NCBI GenBank assembly: GCA_905373785.1
Contig: CAJPUK010000057.1
Span: 1-12,550 of the forward strand
Direction of reading: 5' to 3'
From: an uncultured Johnsonella sp.
Lineage (GTDB): Bacteria > Bacillota > Clostridia > Lachnospirales > Lachnospiraceae
Length of the DNA stretch: 12,550 nucleotides
Positions within the stretch are counted from its first letter, which is position 1, and the number at the start of each line of letters is the position of its first letter. A program made the translations under genes and the position numbers. Under the pieces are notes generated by a model. That model was not told where the DNA came from and ran no database searches. It saw only the letters and a program-made list of their open reading frames with translations. This document shows, piece after piece, positions 7,908-12,550 of this stretch.

Positions 7908-8456
7908 TTAAGAAATTTGAAGCCTTGATAGATCTCTCTTAATATTGTATAGCTTAGTCTTTATACTGGAGTCTATGATTCTGTCTTTTATTCTTATAGT
8001 ACAACCTCCAATAAGACTTTCATCTACGGAATATACAAACTCAAAACTTTTATAATCGGTAGTAGCCAAAAGCTTTTCTTCTATGCTTGACTTTTCACTA
8101 TCTCCAAGTTCATATGCAGAAGTAATATATGCCCTGCCTATTTTTTTATATTCTTTTATCTTATCCACAAGATGATCAAGTATACTTATAAGATCTTTTT
8201 GCCTGTTCTTTTCTATAAGCTCCATCAAAAAGCCGTAGCTTTGTGAAGACAGCCTGTCCAAAAAGATGTCTTTGACAAGTTCTTTCTTATTTTCCGTAGA
8301 CAGTTTCGGAGACTCTAAAATATCCCTTAAGCTGTTATTATTCAGAAATATATCTTTAACAGCATAAGTTTCATCGTATATAACATCCAACATGCCGTTA
8401 TCAAGCCCCAGTTCAAAAAGTGCATCAGCATATACTTTAGCCACTAATTTTGCCAT
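7908..8456 (-). CDS. atpH: F-type ATP synthase delta subunit
   Basis: Delta (the OSCP equivalent) sits on top of F1 and anchors the peripheral stalk b-dimer. The 182-residue length fits the family. The N-terminal helical bundle begins with AKVYADALFELG, a characteristic opening. The conserved C-terminal segment VDESLIGGCTIRIKDRIID is the family signature region. The start is ATG at 8456 and overlaps the end of atpF by 13 bases in another frame, implying translational coupling. That fits equal or fixed production of b and delta. Confidence 0.96.
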   Translation of the reverse strand: MAKLVAKVYADALFELGLDNGMLDVIYDETYAVKDIFLNNNSLRDILESPKLSTENKKELVKDIFLDRLSSQSYGFLMELIEKNRQKDLISILDHLVDKIKEYKKIGRAYITSAYELGDSEKSSIEEKLLATTDYKSFEFVYSVDESLIGGCTIRIKDRIIDSSIKTKLYNIKRDLSRLQIS

Positions 8457-8959
8457 GTACTTTCACCTATACCTTTTAGAGCCTCATCTATAAGTGCCTT
8501 TTGCATATTCATGTCCATAGATGAAGAAAGTGCCTTACTTGCCATAACAGAGGCTATATCAACTATTTCTCTTTTCAGCTCATCAAGTGCCTTTCTCTTC
8601 TCCAGTTCTATCTCTTTATCAGCTCTTTGTGTGATAATTTTTGCTTCCTGTTCAGCCTTTGCAATTATATCGGCTTCCTTTAACTTGGCTTTTTTTCTGG
8701 CATCCTCTAAAATCCTGTCCCTTTCCAAGCTTATATCTTTTAACTTGGACTCATACAATGCTTTTAATTCATTAGCATCCTTTGACTTTGTACTTGCATC
8801 CTCCAGTTCTGAAAGGACTCTCTCTCTCCTTTTTTTAAGAACATCTCTTACCGGATTAAAGAGCAAATATGAAAGACCAAAGAACAGGATAAATATAGAT
8901 ATACCCATGATAGCCGCATCATGCAAAAGTTGTACATCAAATCCTATTAATCTTTCCAA
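8444..8959 (-). CDS. atpF: F-type ATP synthase b subunit
   Basis: The b subunit forms the peripheral stalk as a homodimer; only one b-type gene is present, so no b/b' heterodimer is expected. The 171 residues comprise a short periplasm-facing end, one membrane helix at about 15-34 (IMGISIFILFFGLSYLLF), then a long charged coiled coil (about 38-150) rich in Lys, Glu and Ala. The start is TTG at 8959: AAGGA lies about 10 bases upstream, and the first ATG (residue 18) lies inside the membrane helix and would destroy it. It overlaps atpH by 13 bases. Confidence 0.96.
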   Translation of the reverse strand: MERLIGFDVQLLHDAAIMGISIFILFFGLSYLLFNPVRDVLKKRRERVLSELEDASTKSKDANELKALYESKLKDISLERDRILEDARKKAKLKEADIIAKAEQEAKIITQRADKEIELEKRKALDELKREIVDIASVMASKALSSSMDMNMQKALIDEALKGIGESTWQN

Positions 8960-8981
8960 TCTCTTAGTTTCCTTTCCAAGA

Positions 8982-9239
8982 TTAACTGTTAAAAGGTTTT
9001 ACAAACATTAAAATCATAGCCACTACCAGACCGTAAAGACCTGTTGTCTCGGCAACAGCCTGACCTAAAAGCATGGTTGAAGTTATATCTGATCTTGCTC
9101 CCGGATTTCTACCTACTGCTGAAGCTCCGTGTCCTGCCGCAATTCCCTGTCCTACTCCCGGTCCTATACCTGCTATCATAGCTAAGCCTGCACCGATAGC
9201 GGAGCAACCATATATAAAATCCTGACCTGATATATTCAT
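8982..9239 (-). CDS. atpE: F-type ATP synthase c subunit, with Na+-binding signature
   Basis: The c subunit forms the membrane rotor ring. The 85-residue product has two membrane helices joined by a polar loop (GRNPGAR, 43-49). The ion-carrying carboxylate is E64 in QAVAETTGLYG. Q31 in GPGVGQG, V62, E64, T65, T66 and Y69 align with the Na+ ligands Q32, V63, E65, S66, T67 and Y70 established for Ilyobacter tartaricus, with Thr in place of Ser at one position. H+-type c subunits usually lack the Gln and the hydroxyl pair. Na+ coupling is therefore predicted. The start is ATG at 9239, chosen over an upstream in-frame ATG at 9272 because AAGGAGG (9247-9253) lies 7 bases before it and the family begins here. 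Confidence 0.96.
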   Translation of the reverse strand: MNISGQDFIYGCSAIGAGLAMIAGIGPGVGQGIAAGHGASAVGRNPGARSDITSTMLLGQAVAETTGLYGLVVAMILMFVKPFNS

Positions 9240-9246
9240 AAAAAAA

Positions 9247-9253
9247 CCTCCTT
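9247..9253 (-). promoter_or_regulatory. Strong ribosome binding site of atpE
   Basis: A full AAGGAGG is followed by a run of seven T residues and then ATG. This is the strongest translation initiation region in the operon. It fits the need for many c copies per enzyme and decides the atpE start. Confidence 0.85.
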
Positions 9254-9274
9254 GAAATAAAATTATATGCAATA

Positions 9275-9299
9275 CGCTGTATAACTGTATTACACAGCG
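9275..9299 (-). repeat. Small hairpin in the atpB-atpE spacer
   Basis: CGCTGT (9275-9280) and ACAGCG (9294-9299) can pair around a 13-base loop in the 95-base atpB-atpE spacer, about 20 bases upstream of the atpE ribosome binding site. There is no T-tract. It is a candidate for mRNA processing or translational enhancement of atpE, which is an inference. Confidence 0.35.
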
Positions 9300-9334
9300 G
9301 GCAAATTACTTAGCCCTAATAATAACTTTTGGTT

Positions 9335-10039
9335 TTAAGACATCTTATCGTCTATATAAACCATTGTAAGCATACAGAATACATAGGTTTGTATGCAGCC
9401 TGAAAATACATCAGTATACACATGCAAGAATGCAGGTACACCTATCTTAGCCCACAGGGGCATCATGCTATACCAAAGTCCCATCATGATCACACCCGAT
9501 AAAACATTTGCAAAAAGACGGAGTGATATGGAAAGAGGGTTGGCAAGCTCTCCTATGATATTAAGCGGAGCAAGTAAGGGGGTCGGCTCAAATAAAACTG
9601 TAATATGTTTAAGCCTCCTGTTCTTGAATCCCTGATAATGCACTATGAAAAAGGTTACCATACCGAGTAAAAAGGTTACGGCATAGTCTCCGGTAGGGTT
9701 TCTCAGTCCTAAAAGTCCGCTCAAGTTCGAAATCAATATAAAAAGAAATATTGTTCCTATGTAATTAATGAACCTGTAGGAATTCTCTCCCAAGATGCCT
9801 CCTGCCATAGTTTCCAAGAGTTCATACGCATACTCCAGAAAATTTTGAAAAGCTCCGATATTATCATCAGCCTTCATAAGTGCCCTTCTGGCAAATACTC
9901 CAAATATAAGTATAGCTACAACCACCACCATTAAAGATATTGTAGTTGTAGTTATCCATACTTCATGACCAAAGAGATTATATTTATATATTCCCTTTAT
10001 CATAAAACTTAGAGATTTTGTTGCCGAAAGCAATATCAT
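9335..10039 (-). CDS. atpB: F-type ATP synthase a subunit
   Basis: The a subunit is the stator channel that conducts ions to and from the c-ring. Its 234 residues form about five to six membrane helices. The essential arginine is R174 in NPLSISLRLFANVLSG, equivalent to R210 of E. coli. The preceding conserved stretch EPTPLLAPLNIIGELANPLS is typical of Firmicutes a subunits. The start is ATG at 10039, with GGAGG 7 bases upstream. The 217-base gap before it is the largest in the operon. Confidence 0.97.
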   Translation of the reverse strand: MILLSATKSLSFMIKGIYKYNLFGHEVWITTTTISLMVVVVAILIFGVFARRALMKADDNIGAFQNFLEYAYELLETMAGGILGENSYRFINYIGTIFLFILISNLSGLLGLRNPTGDYAVTFLLGMVTFFIVHYQGFKNRRLKHITVLFEPTPLLAPLNIIGELANPLSISLRLFANVLSGVIMMGLWYSMMPLWAKIGVPAFLHVYTDVFSGCIQTYVFCMLTMVYIDDKMS

Positions 10040-10256
10040 CTAAAATCCTCCTCTCTTGATTTTATTATAATCGGCAATTAAGTTTTTATATTGCAATATT
10101 AATTAACTGACATGATAATGTACCGACTTGGTGATATCGGAGCTGATTACTGTTTTGTATATATTGTGAAACGGTAAAATATTTACAGTATTTAGTTCGA
10201 ATATCAACAAATAAGTACACCGCAATATAAAAAGCGCCAAATTAATAACCTTATTG
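10040..10256. other. Gene-free spacer between atpI and atpB
   Basis: No supported reading frame lies in these 217 bases; the only open frame is an extension from within atpI in another frame and has no family features. A perfect TATAAT at 10069-10064 on the minus strand lies about 25 bases before the atpB start, but I see no -35 at 16-18 bases (TTGCAA is 21 away). A short AT hairpin lies near 10175-10187 (GTAAA/TTTAC). An internal promoter for the structural genes is possible but unproven. Confidence 0.4.
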
Positions 10257-10688
10257 TTACAGCATGTTATCCTGTGTGGATTTTCCTGTCTTATTTTTAT
10301 AAATTTTATTTGCATAAGGCTGCAAATATGCACCTGCTTTAATACCGAATAAAGTAAGTACTATTGCCATAGTATTAATAAACTTAAGATTAAGGGCAAT
10401 AATTATAACCGCTATGAGCACCGTCTTTCTTATTCCGGCATGCAACATGGTCTTTTTTCGTGCGTAGTCCGGATCTTTTAAATCTATTACGTTTTCTATC
10501 GTTACAGCCATATCAAGCAGTATATATATGGCTAAAATTATTCCTGTTATATAGCCTAAAAACAGCGAAACCGGGGAATACCGCATTATTTTTGATATAA
10601 TCAGTAAAACTATTGCAAGTATACCTTCATATATTACAAAGCCGAAAGCCATTTCAAACAAAGTTTTTTTAAGCGAATCACTTATCAA
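10257..10688 (-). CDS. atpI: ATP synthase subunit I-like membrane protein
   Basis: This 143-residue protein of the ATP-synt_I type has about four membrane helices, two in each half, separated by a charged stretch (ENVIDLKDPDYARKKTM). AtpI acts in c-ring assembly or stability in several bacteria and has been linked to Mg2+ uptake together with AtpZ. The assignment rests on position, size and hydropathy more than on catalytic motifs. The start is TTG at 10688, 9 bases after a full AAGGAGG that lies within the last codons of atpZ. The first in-frame ATG comes later and would remove the first helix's lead-in. Only 4 bases separate it from the atpZ stop. Confidence 0.85.
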   Translation of the reverse strand: MISDSLKKTLFEMAFGFVIYEGILAIVLLIISKIMRYSPVSLFLGYITGIILAIYILLDMAVTIENVIDLKDPDYARKKTMLHAGIRKTVLIAVIIIALNLKFINTMAIVLTLFGIKAGAYLQPYANKIYKNKTGKSTQDNML

Positions 10689-10692
10689 GTTA

Positions 10693-11004
10693 TCAGTCCT
10701 CCTTGAAAATCCTGCTTTTTTTCTTCGGATTGTTTGCTGTTTGTTTTACTACTTTTTTAGACCTTTCTTCTAAAATCTTCTTATCCTCTTCTTTTACCTT
10801 ATTTAAAAAATAACATACACTTTTATAAGCACTTAATATTCCGCTCAATATTCCAAGTATTATAGCCGGAAAAAATATATCAAAACCATAAGTTCGTTTT
10901 ATCCAATAAGCTATATATATACAAAGTGTTACAGGAGCTATTACAGAAAAGCCTAAACCTGTTACCAACAAAAAACTCCTATATACGGATTTTTTATAAA
11001 ACAT
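10693..11004 (-). CDS. atpZ: AtpZ/AtpI family accessory protein of ATP synthase
   Basis: This is the first gene of the operon. The 103-residue protein has two membrane helices (about 12-32 and 44-60) and a basic, soluble C-terminal tail rich in Lys. This matches the small AtpZ family (putative F0F1-ATPase accessory, Ca2+/Mg2+-linked in alkaliphilic Bacillus). The start chosen is ATG at 11004, 6 bases after GGAG. A TTG one codon upstream (11007) is too close to that site. The final codons AAG GAG GAC TGA double as the ribosome binding site of atpI. Function is inferred from family and position. Confidence 0.82.
   Translation of the reverse strand: MFYKKSVYRSFLLVTGLGFSVIAPVTLCIYIAYWIKRTYGFDIFFPAIILGILSGILSAYKSVCYFLNKVKEEDKKILEERSKKVVKQTANNPKKKSRIFKED
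10698..10704 (-). promoter_or_regulatory. atpI ribosome binding site embedded in the atpZ coding end
   Basis: AAGGAGG forms the Lys-Glu codons and the first base of the Asp codon at the atpZ C-terminus and is 9 bases from the TTG start of atpI. The arrangement fixes the non-AUG start and implies coupled translation of the two membrane accessory proteins. Confidence 0.8.
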
Positions 11005-11081
11005 CAATCTCTCCCGTCATATTCTGACAATCTAAAATCTACTCTTACAAATTCACATCAACAAGATGATGGCACTTGGAT

Positions 11082-11110
11082 ATTATGCACAAAAAAACCT
11101 TACTATGCAA
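11082..11110 (-). promoter_or_regulatory. Candidate promoter of the atp operon
   Basis: On the minus strand TTGCAT (11110-11105) is followed after 17 bases by CATAAT (11087-11082). The -10 matches at 5 of 6 positions and the -35 at 3 of 6. Transcription would start near 11075, giving a leader of about 70 bases before atpZ. Other -10-like sequences in this AT-rich gap make the call tentative. Confidence 0.35.
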
Positions 11111-11286
11111 ATTATAAATAGTAGACTTTTGAAACTTTATGAATAATTATTTATTACCCATTCATGCTTTCATAGTGAGAATAGTATAAACTATATATTA
11201 ACTGATGTCCAGTTTTTAGAGTTAAAAGATTATAATAAATTTATATGATTGTTTATATTGCCGACAAATCACTGTTCTTTAAAAGC

Positions 11287-11325
11287 AAATAGAGAAGCAC
11301 TGTTTTAATAAGTGCTTCTCTATTT
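11287..11325 (-). terminator. Intrinsic terminator of the 3D-domain gene
   Basis: A perfect 15-bp stem (arms 11287-11301 and 11311-11325, core AGAGAAGCACT) with a 9-base loop begins 1 base after the stop codon. On the minus strand it is followed by GCTTTT. It separates this gene from the atp operon. Confidence 0.85.
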
Positions 11326-11326
11326 A

Positions 11327-12133
11327 TTAATTTGCTGCAAATACTTCTACTTTTTTGTTACCATGTGCCATAGCCGCATCATGATTGTCATAGTATATAT
11401 CTATTTTATTTCCGTTTACTCCGGAGCCGGTATCCTCTACCTTGTACTCCTGTCCGTTTATTATAACCCTTGTTCCTATAGGAAGTACTGAAGGGTCTGC
11501 GGCTATTGTATGATTGGCTTTCGGCATAACCCCGCTGCTTGTGGCTCTTCCTGCATAAGCACCTGCACAAATACTGCAGTTACAATATCCGGTTGTAGTA
11601 AATGTACCAAGACTCTTACCCTTATTGGAACTAAGTTTTGTAGAAACCGCCTTTTTGCTTGAACCTGAGCTTGAAGAGGAACTTTTGGAGCTTCCCGAAC
11701 TGCTTGAGCCGCTTGAGCTATTTGAACCTCTCGGCTTTCTATATACATCCGCTTTCTTCATTCCATAATCATAGGCTGAAGACTTGGAGTCAAAATAAAT
11801 CATAATGTCATTCTCTGAATTTTCGGAAAGCACAGACTCAACCGTATATACCTTATCACCTATCTTGATATTCTCACCTATGTCAAACATCTTCAACTTA
11901 GCTGCAACAGTTTTACCGGAGGTAGGATCACCTCCCTTGTATGTTTTATAACTGTCACAGTAGGCTGCTATAGCTAACTTACCTACATAACTGCTATACT
12001 CGGAATCGGCATATACCGTATTAACATTGACAACCATATTGCTTATAGCAAATAATACAAGTAATGCCCACACCCTCAGTCTTTTAAATAAATTCCCGAT
12101 ATAAGCATACTCTTTATTACCGGCAGTATTCAT
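11327..12133 (-). CDS. Secreted 3D (three-aspartate) domain protein, likely peptidoglycan-active
   Basis: This 268-residue exported protein carries a signal peptide (basic FKRLR, hydrophobic VWALLVLFAISNMVV, likely cleavage after VYA at 42). Residues 53-132 resemble a diverged 3D domain. A Ser/Gly/Lys-rich linker follows at about 136-160, then a C-terminal 3D domain at about 176-265. The three aspartates of the last are D213 (TIAADPS), D234 (KVEDTGS) and D245 (KIDIYYD), the residues that define the family (double-psi barrel related to MltA-type lytic transglycosylases, as in YuiC and YocH). A role in cell-wall turnover is therefore likely. Cysteines 184, 186 and 189 lie at the domain entry. 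In the N-terminal copy, only the third Asp (D109) remains. The start is ATG at 12133, with AAAGGAAG upstream. It is monocistronic, ending in a strong terminator. Confidence 0.9.
   Translation of the reverse strand: MNTAGNKEYAYIGNLFKRLRVWALLVLFAISNMVVNVNTVYADSEYSSYVGKLAIAAYCDSYKTYKGGDPTSGKTVAAKLKMFDIGENIKIGDKVYTVESVLSENSENDIMIYFDSKSSAYDYGMKKADVYRKPRGSNSSSGSSSSGSSKSSSSSSGSSKKAVSTKLSSNKGKSLGTFTTTGYCNCSICAGAYAGRATSSGVMPKANHTIAADPSVLPIGTRVIINGQEYKVEDTGSGVNGNKIDIYYDNHDAAMAHGNKKVEVFAAN
11654..11728 (-). repeat. Low-complexity Ser/Gly linker-coding tract
   Basis: The codons for residues 136-160 of the 3D-domain protein are nearly all Ser, Gly or Lys, with repeated AGC/TCC/TCA/GGA triplets. Such tracts encode flexible cell-wall-spanning linkers and can change length by replication slippage. 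Confidence 0.7.
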
Positions 12134-12385
12134 AAGATATCACTTCCTTTCCTTGATATTGTAAAGCACTTATAAAATAAGGCTGCTGTCTTTATAAAAG
12201 CTCTAAAATATATTTAATAAATAACTGACAGCATACCAAACTTTACATATTAAAATTGATTACTTGTTACTTATCCTGTATTTTTCTTTACGTTCTTATT
12301 AGACTATATATTACACCAAAACAGGATATAAAGCAAGGATTGTTAAAAAAACGTTACAAATTTGTTTAATCTGTATTACTTTCTT
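12134..12385. other. Leader/intergenic region of the 3D-domain gene
   Basis: This 252-base AT-rich gap has no supported gene. It holds a candidate promoter at 12308-12336, a distant inverted repeat TGCTGTC/GACAGCA (12184-12190 and 12227-12233), and the 10-base palindrome ACAAATTTGT at 12356-12365 near the end of the upstream gene. I looked for a c-di-AMP (ydaO-type) riboswitch, common before cell-wall genes, and did not find its conserved segments. Confidence 0.45.
12308..12336 (-). promoter_or_regulatory. Candidate promoter of the 3D-domain gene
   Basis: On the minus strand TTGCTT (12336-12331) precedes TAATAT (12313-12308) by exactly 17 bases, with TG immediately before the -10. The matches are modest (3 of 6 and 4 of 6). 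It would give a leader of about 165 bases containing the inverted repeat at 12184-12233. Confidence 0.3.
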
Positions 12386-12550
12386 CTATTTTATCAAACC
12401 CTTATTTACCAGATACTCATGTGCAACCTCACTTGCACTCCTTTTATCTACCTTTACCTGATAGTTCATGCGACTCATTTCTTCAGCACTTATCTGCCCT
12501 GCTAATTTATTGAGTATTTCGTGAACTACCCATAGTCTAAAGCCTATGGG
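12386..12550 (-). CDS. Osmoprotectant/ergothioneine-type ABC substrate-binding domain, C-terminal end (5' part outside window)
   Basis: The last 54 residues and the TAG stop of a gene reading in from beyond the window are visible. The sequence LNKLAGQISAEEMSRMNYQV followed by DKRSASEVAHEYLVNKGLIK is the characteristic tail of OpuAC-type glycine betaine/choline/ergothioneine binding domains (family consensus: L-x-G-x-I-S-x-E-E-M, N-Y-x-V, A-x-E-[YF]-L-x-x-x-G-L). In Clostridia this domain is often fused to the permease, as in OpuFB and EgtU, which act as import systems at the membrane. Whether this copy is fused, and its ligand, cannot be seen here. Confidence 0.8.
   Translation of the reverse strand, partial: PIGFRLWVVHEILNKLAGQISAEEMSRMNYQVKVDKRSASEVAHEYLVNKGLIK

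Larger units (their letters stand above)
11005..11326. other. Intergenic region upstream of the atp operon
   Basis: This 322-base, strongly AT-rich gap lies between atpZ and the 3D-domain gene. It contains the hairpin terminator of the upstream gene at 11287-11325 and a candidate atp promoter at 11082-11110. I see no supported reading frame and no recognisable riboswitch. The middle part (about 11115-11285) shows no strong structure. A second TATAAT (11234-11229, minus strand) has no matching -35. Confidence 0.6.

Noticed and set aside
8511..9011. 166-residue plus-strand open frame opposite atpF
   Set aside because: It is antisense to the atpF coiled coil; its Ser/Leu/Phe-rich composition is what complementing Lys/Glu/Ala codons produces, and it has no ribosome binding site or family features.
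9240..9272. Longer atpE starting at an upstream ATG with 11 extra residues
   Set aside because: The extra codons include the strong AAGGAGG site of the true start, and c subunits begin directly before the first membrane helix.
10064..10069. Perfect TATAAT upstream of atpB as an internal promoter
   Set aside because: No -35 hexamer at 16-18 bases and no extended -10 TGn; in DNA this AT-rich one such hexamer is expected by chance.
10103..10333. 76-residue minus-strand frame overlapping atpI and the following spacer
   Set aside because: It starts inside atpI in another frame, has no ribosome binding site and no recognisable motif.
11503..11748. 81-residue frame within the 3D-domain gene
   Set aside because: It is an alternative-frame reading of the Ser/Gly repeat codons, giving an artificial Ala/Gln/Val-rich product.
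12134..12385. c-di-AMP riboswitch before the 3D-domain gene
   Set aside because: The context made it plausible, but the conserved core segments of the ydaO class are not visible on the minus strand.

Overview
The window reads as a chromosomal housekeeping segment from a low-GC, Gram-positive anaerobe of the Clostridia, most likely Lachnospiraceae-like. The evidence is the AT-rich sequence, strong AGGAGG-type ribosome binding sites, frequent TTG starts, a single eight-subunit F-type ATP synthase operon headed by atpZ-atpI, and a secreted 3D-domain protein. The genus is an inference. Every gene I can support lies on the minus strand, so transcription runs from high to low coordinates.

Layout in the direction of transcription. 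(1) 12550-12386 is the C-terminal end of an OpuAC/EgtU-type ABC substrate-binding domain. (2) 12133-11327 encodes an exported protein with a Ser-rich linker and a C-terminal 3D (three-aspartate) domain, and it ends in a strong hairpin terminator. Its N-terminal half looks like a second 3D domain that has lost two of the three aspartates. (3) 11004-3577 is a complete ATP synthase operon, atpZ-I-B-E-F-H-A-G-D-C, ending in a long imperfect hairpin at 3464-3557. (4) 3383-2423 holds greA and dtd, almost touching, behind their own likely promoter. (5) 2130-1 holds a Cof-type HAD phosphatase followed after 12 bases by a YheI-like ABC exporter half-transporter that runs off the window.

How the genes work together. 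AtpZ and AtpI are membrane accessory proteins for assembling or stabilising the c-ring and possibly for Mg2+ supply. AtpB, E and F form the membrane Fo motor, and AtpH, A, G, D and C form the stalk and catalytic F1. The c subunit carries the complete residue set known to ligand Na+ in Ilyobacter-type c-rings (Q31, V62, E64, T65, T66, Y69), so I predict a sodium-coupled enzyme. GreA rescues backtracked RNA polymerase and Dtd removes D-amino acids from tRNA. These are quality-control functions that merely follow the operon.

I saw no mobile element, CRISPR array, tRNA, rRNA or defence system. The region is mostly ordinary. The points most worth a second look are the Na+ signature, the degenerate duplicated 3D domain, the unusually long terminator-like hairpin after atpC and the cluster of TTG starts.
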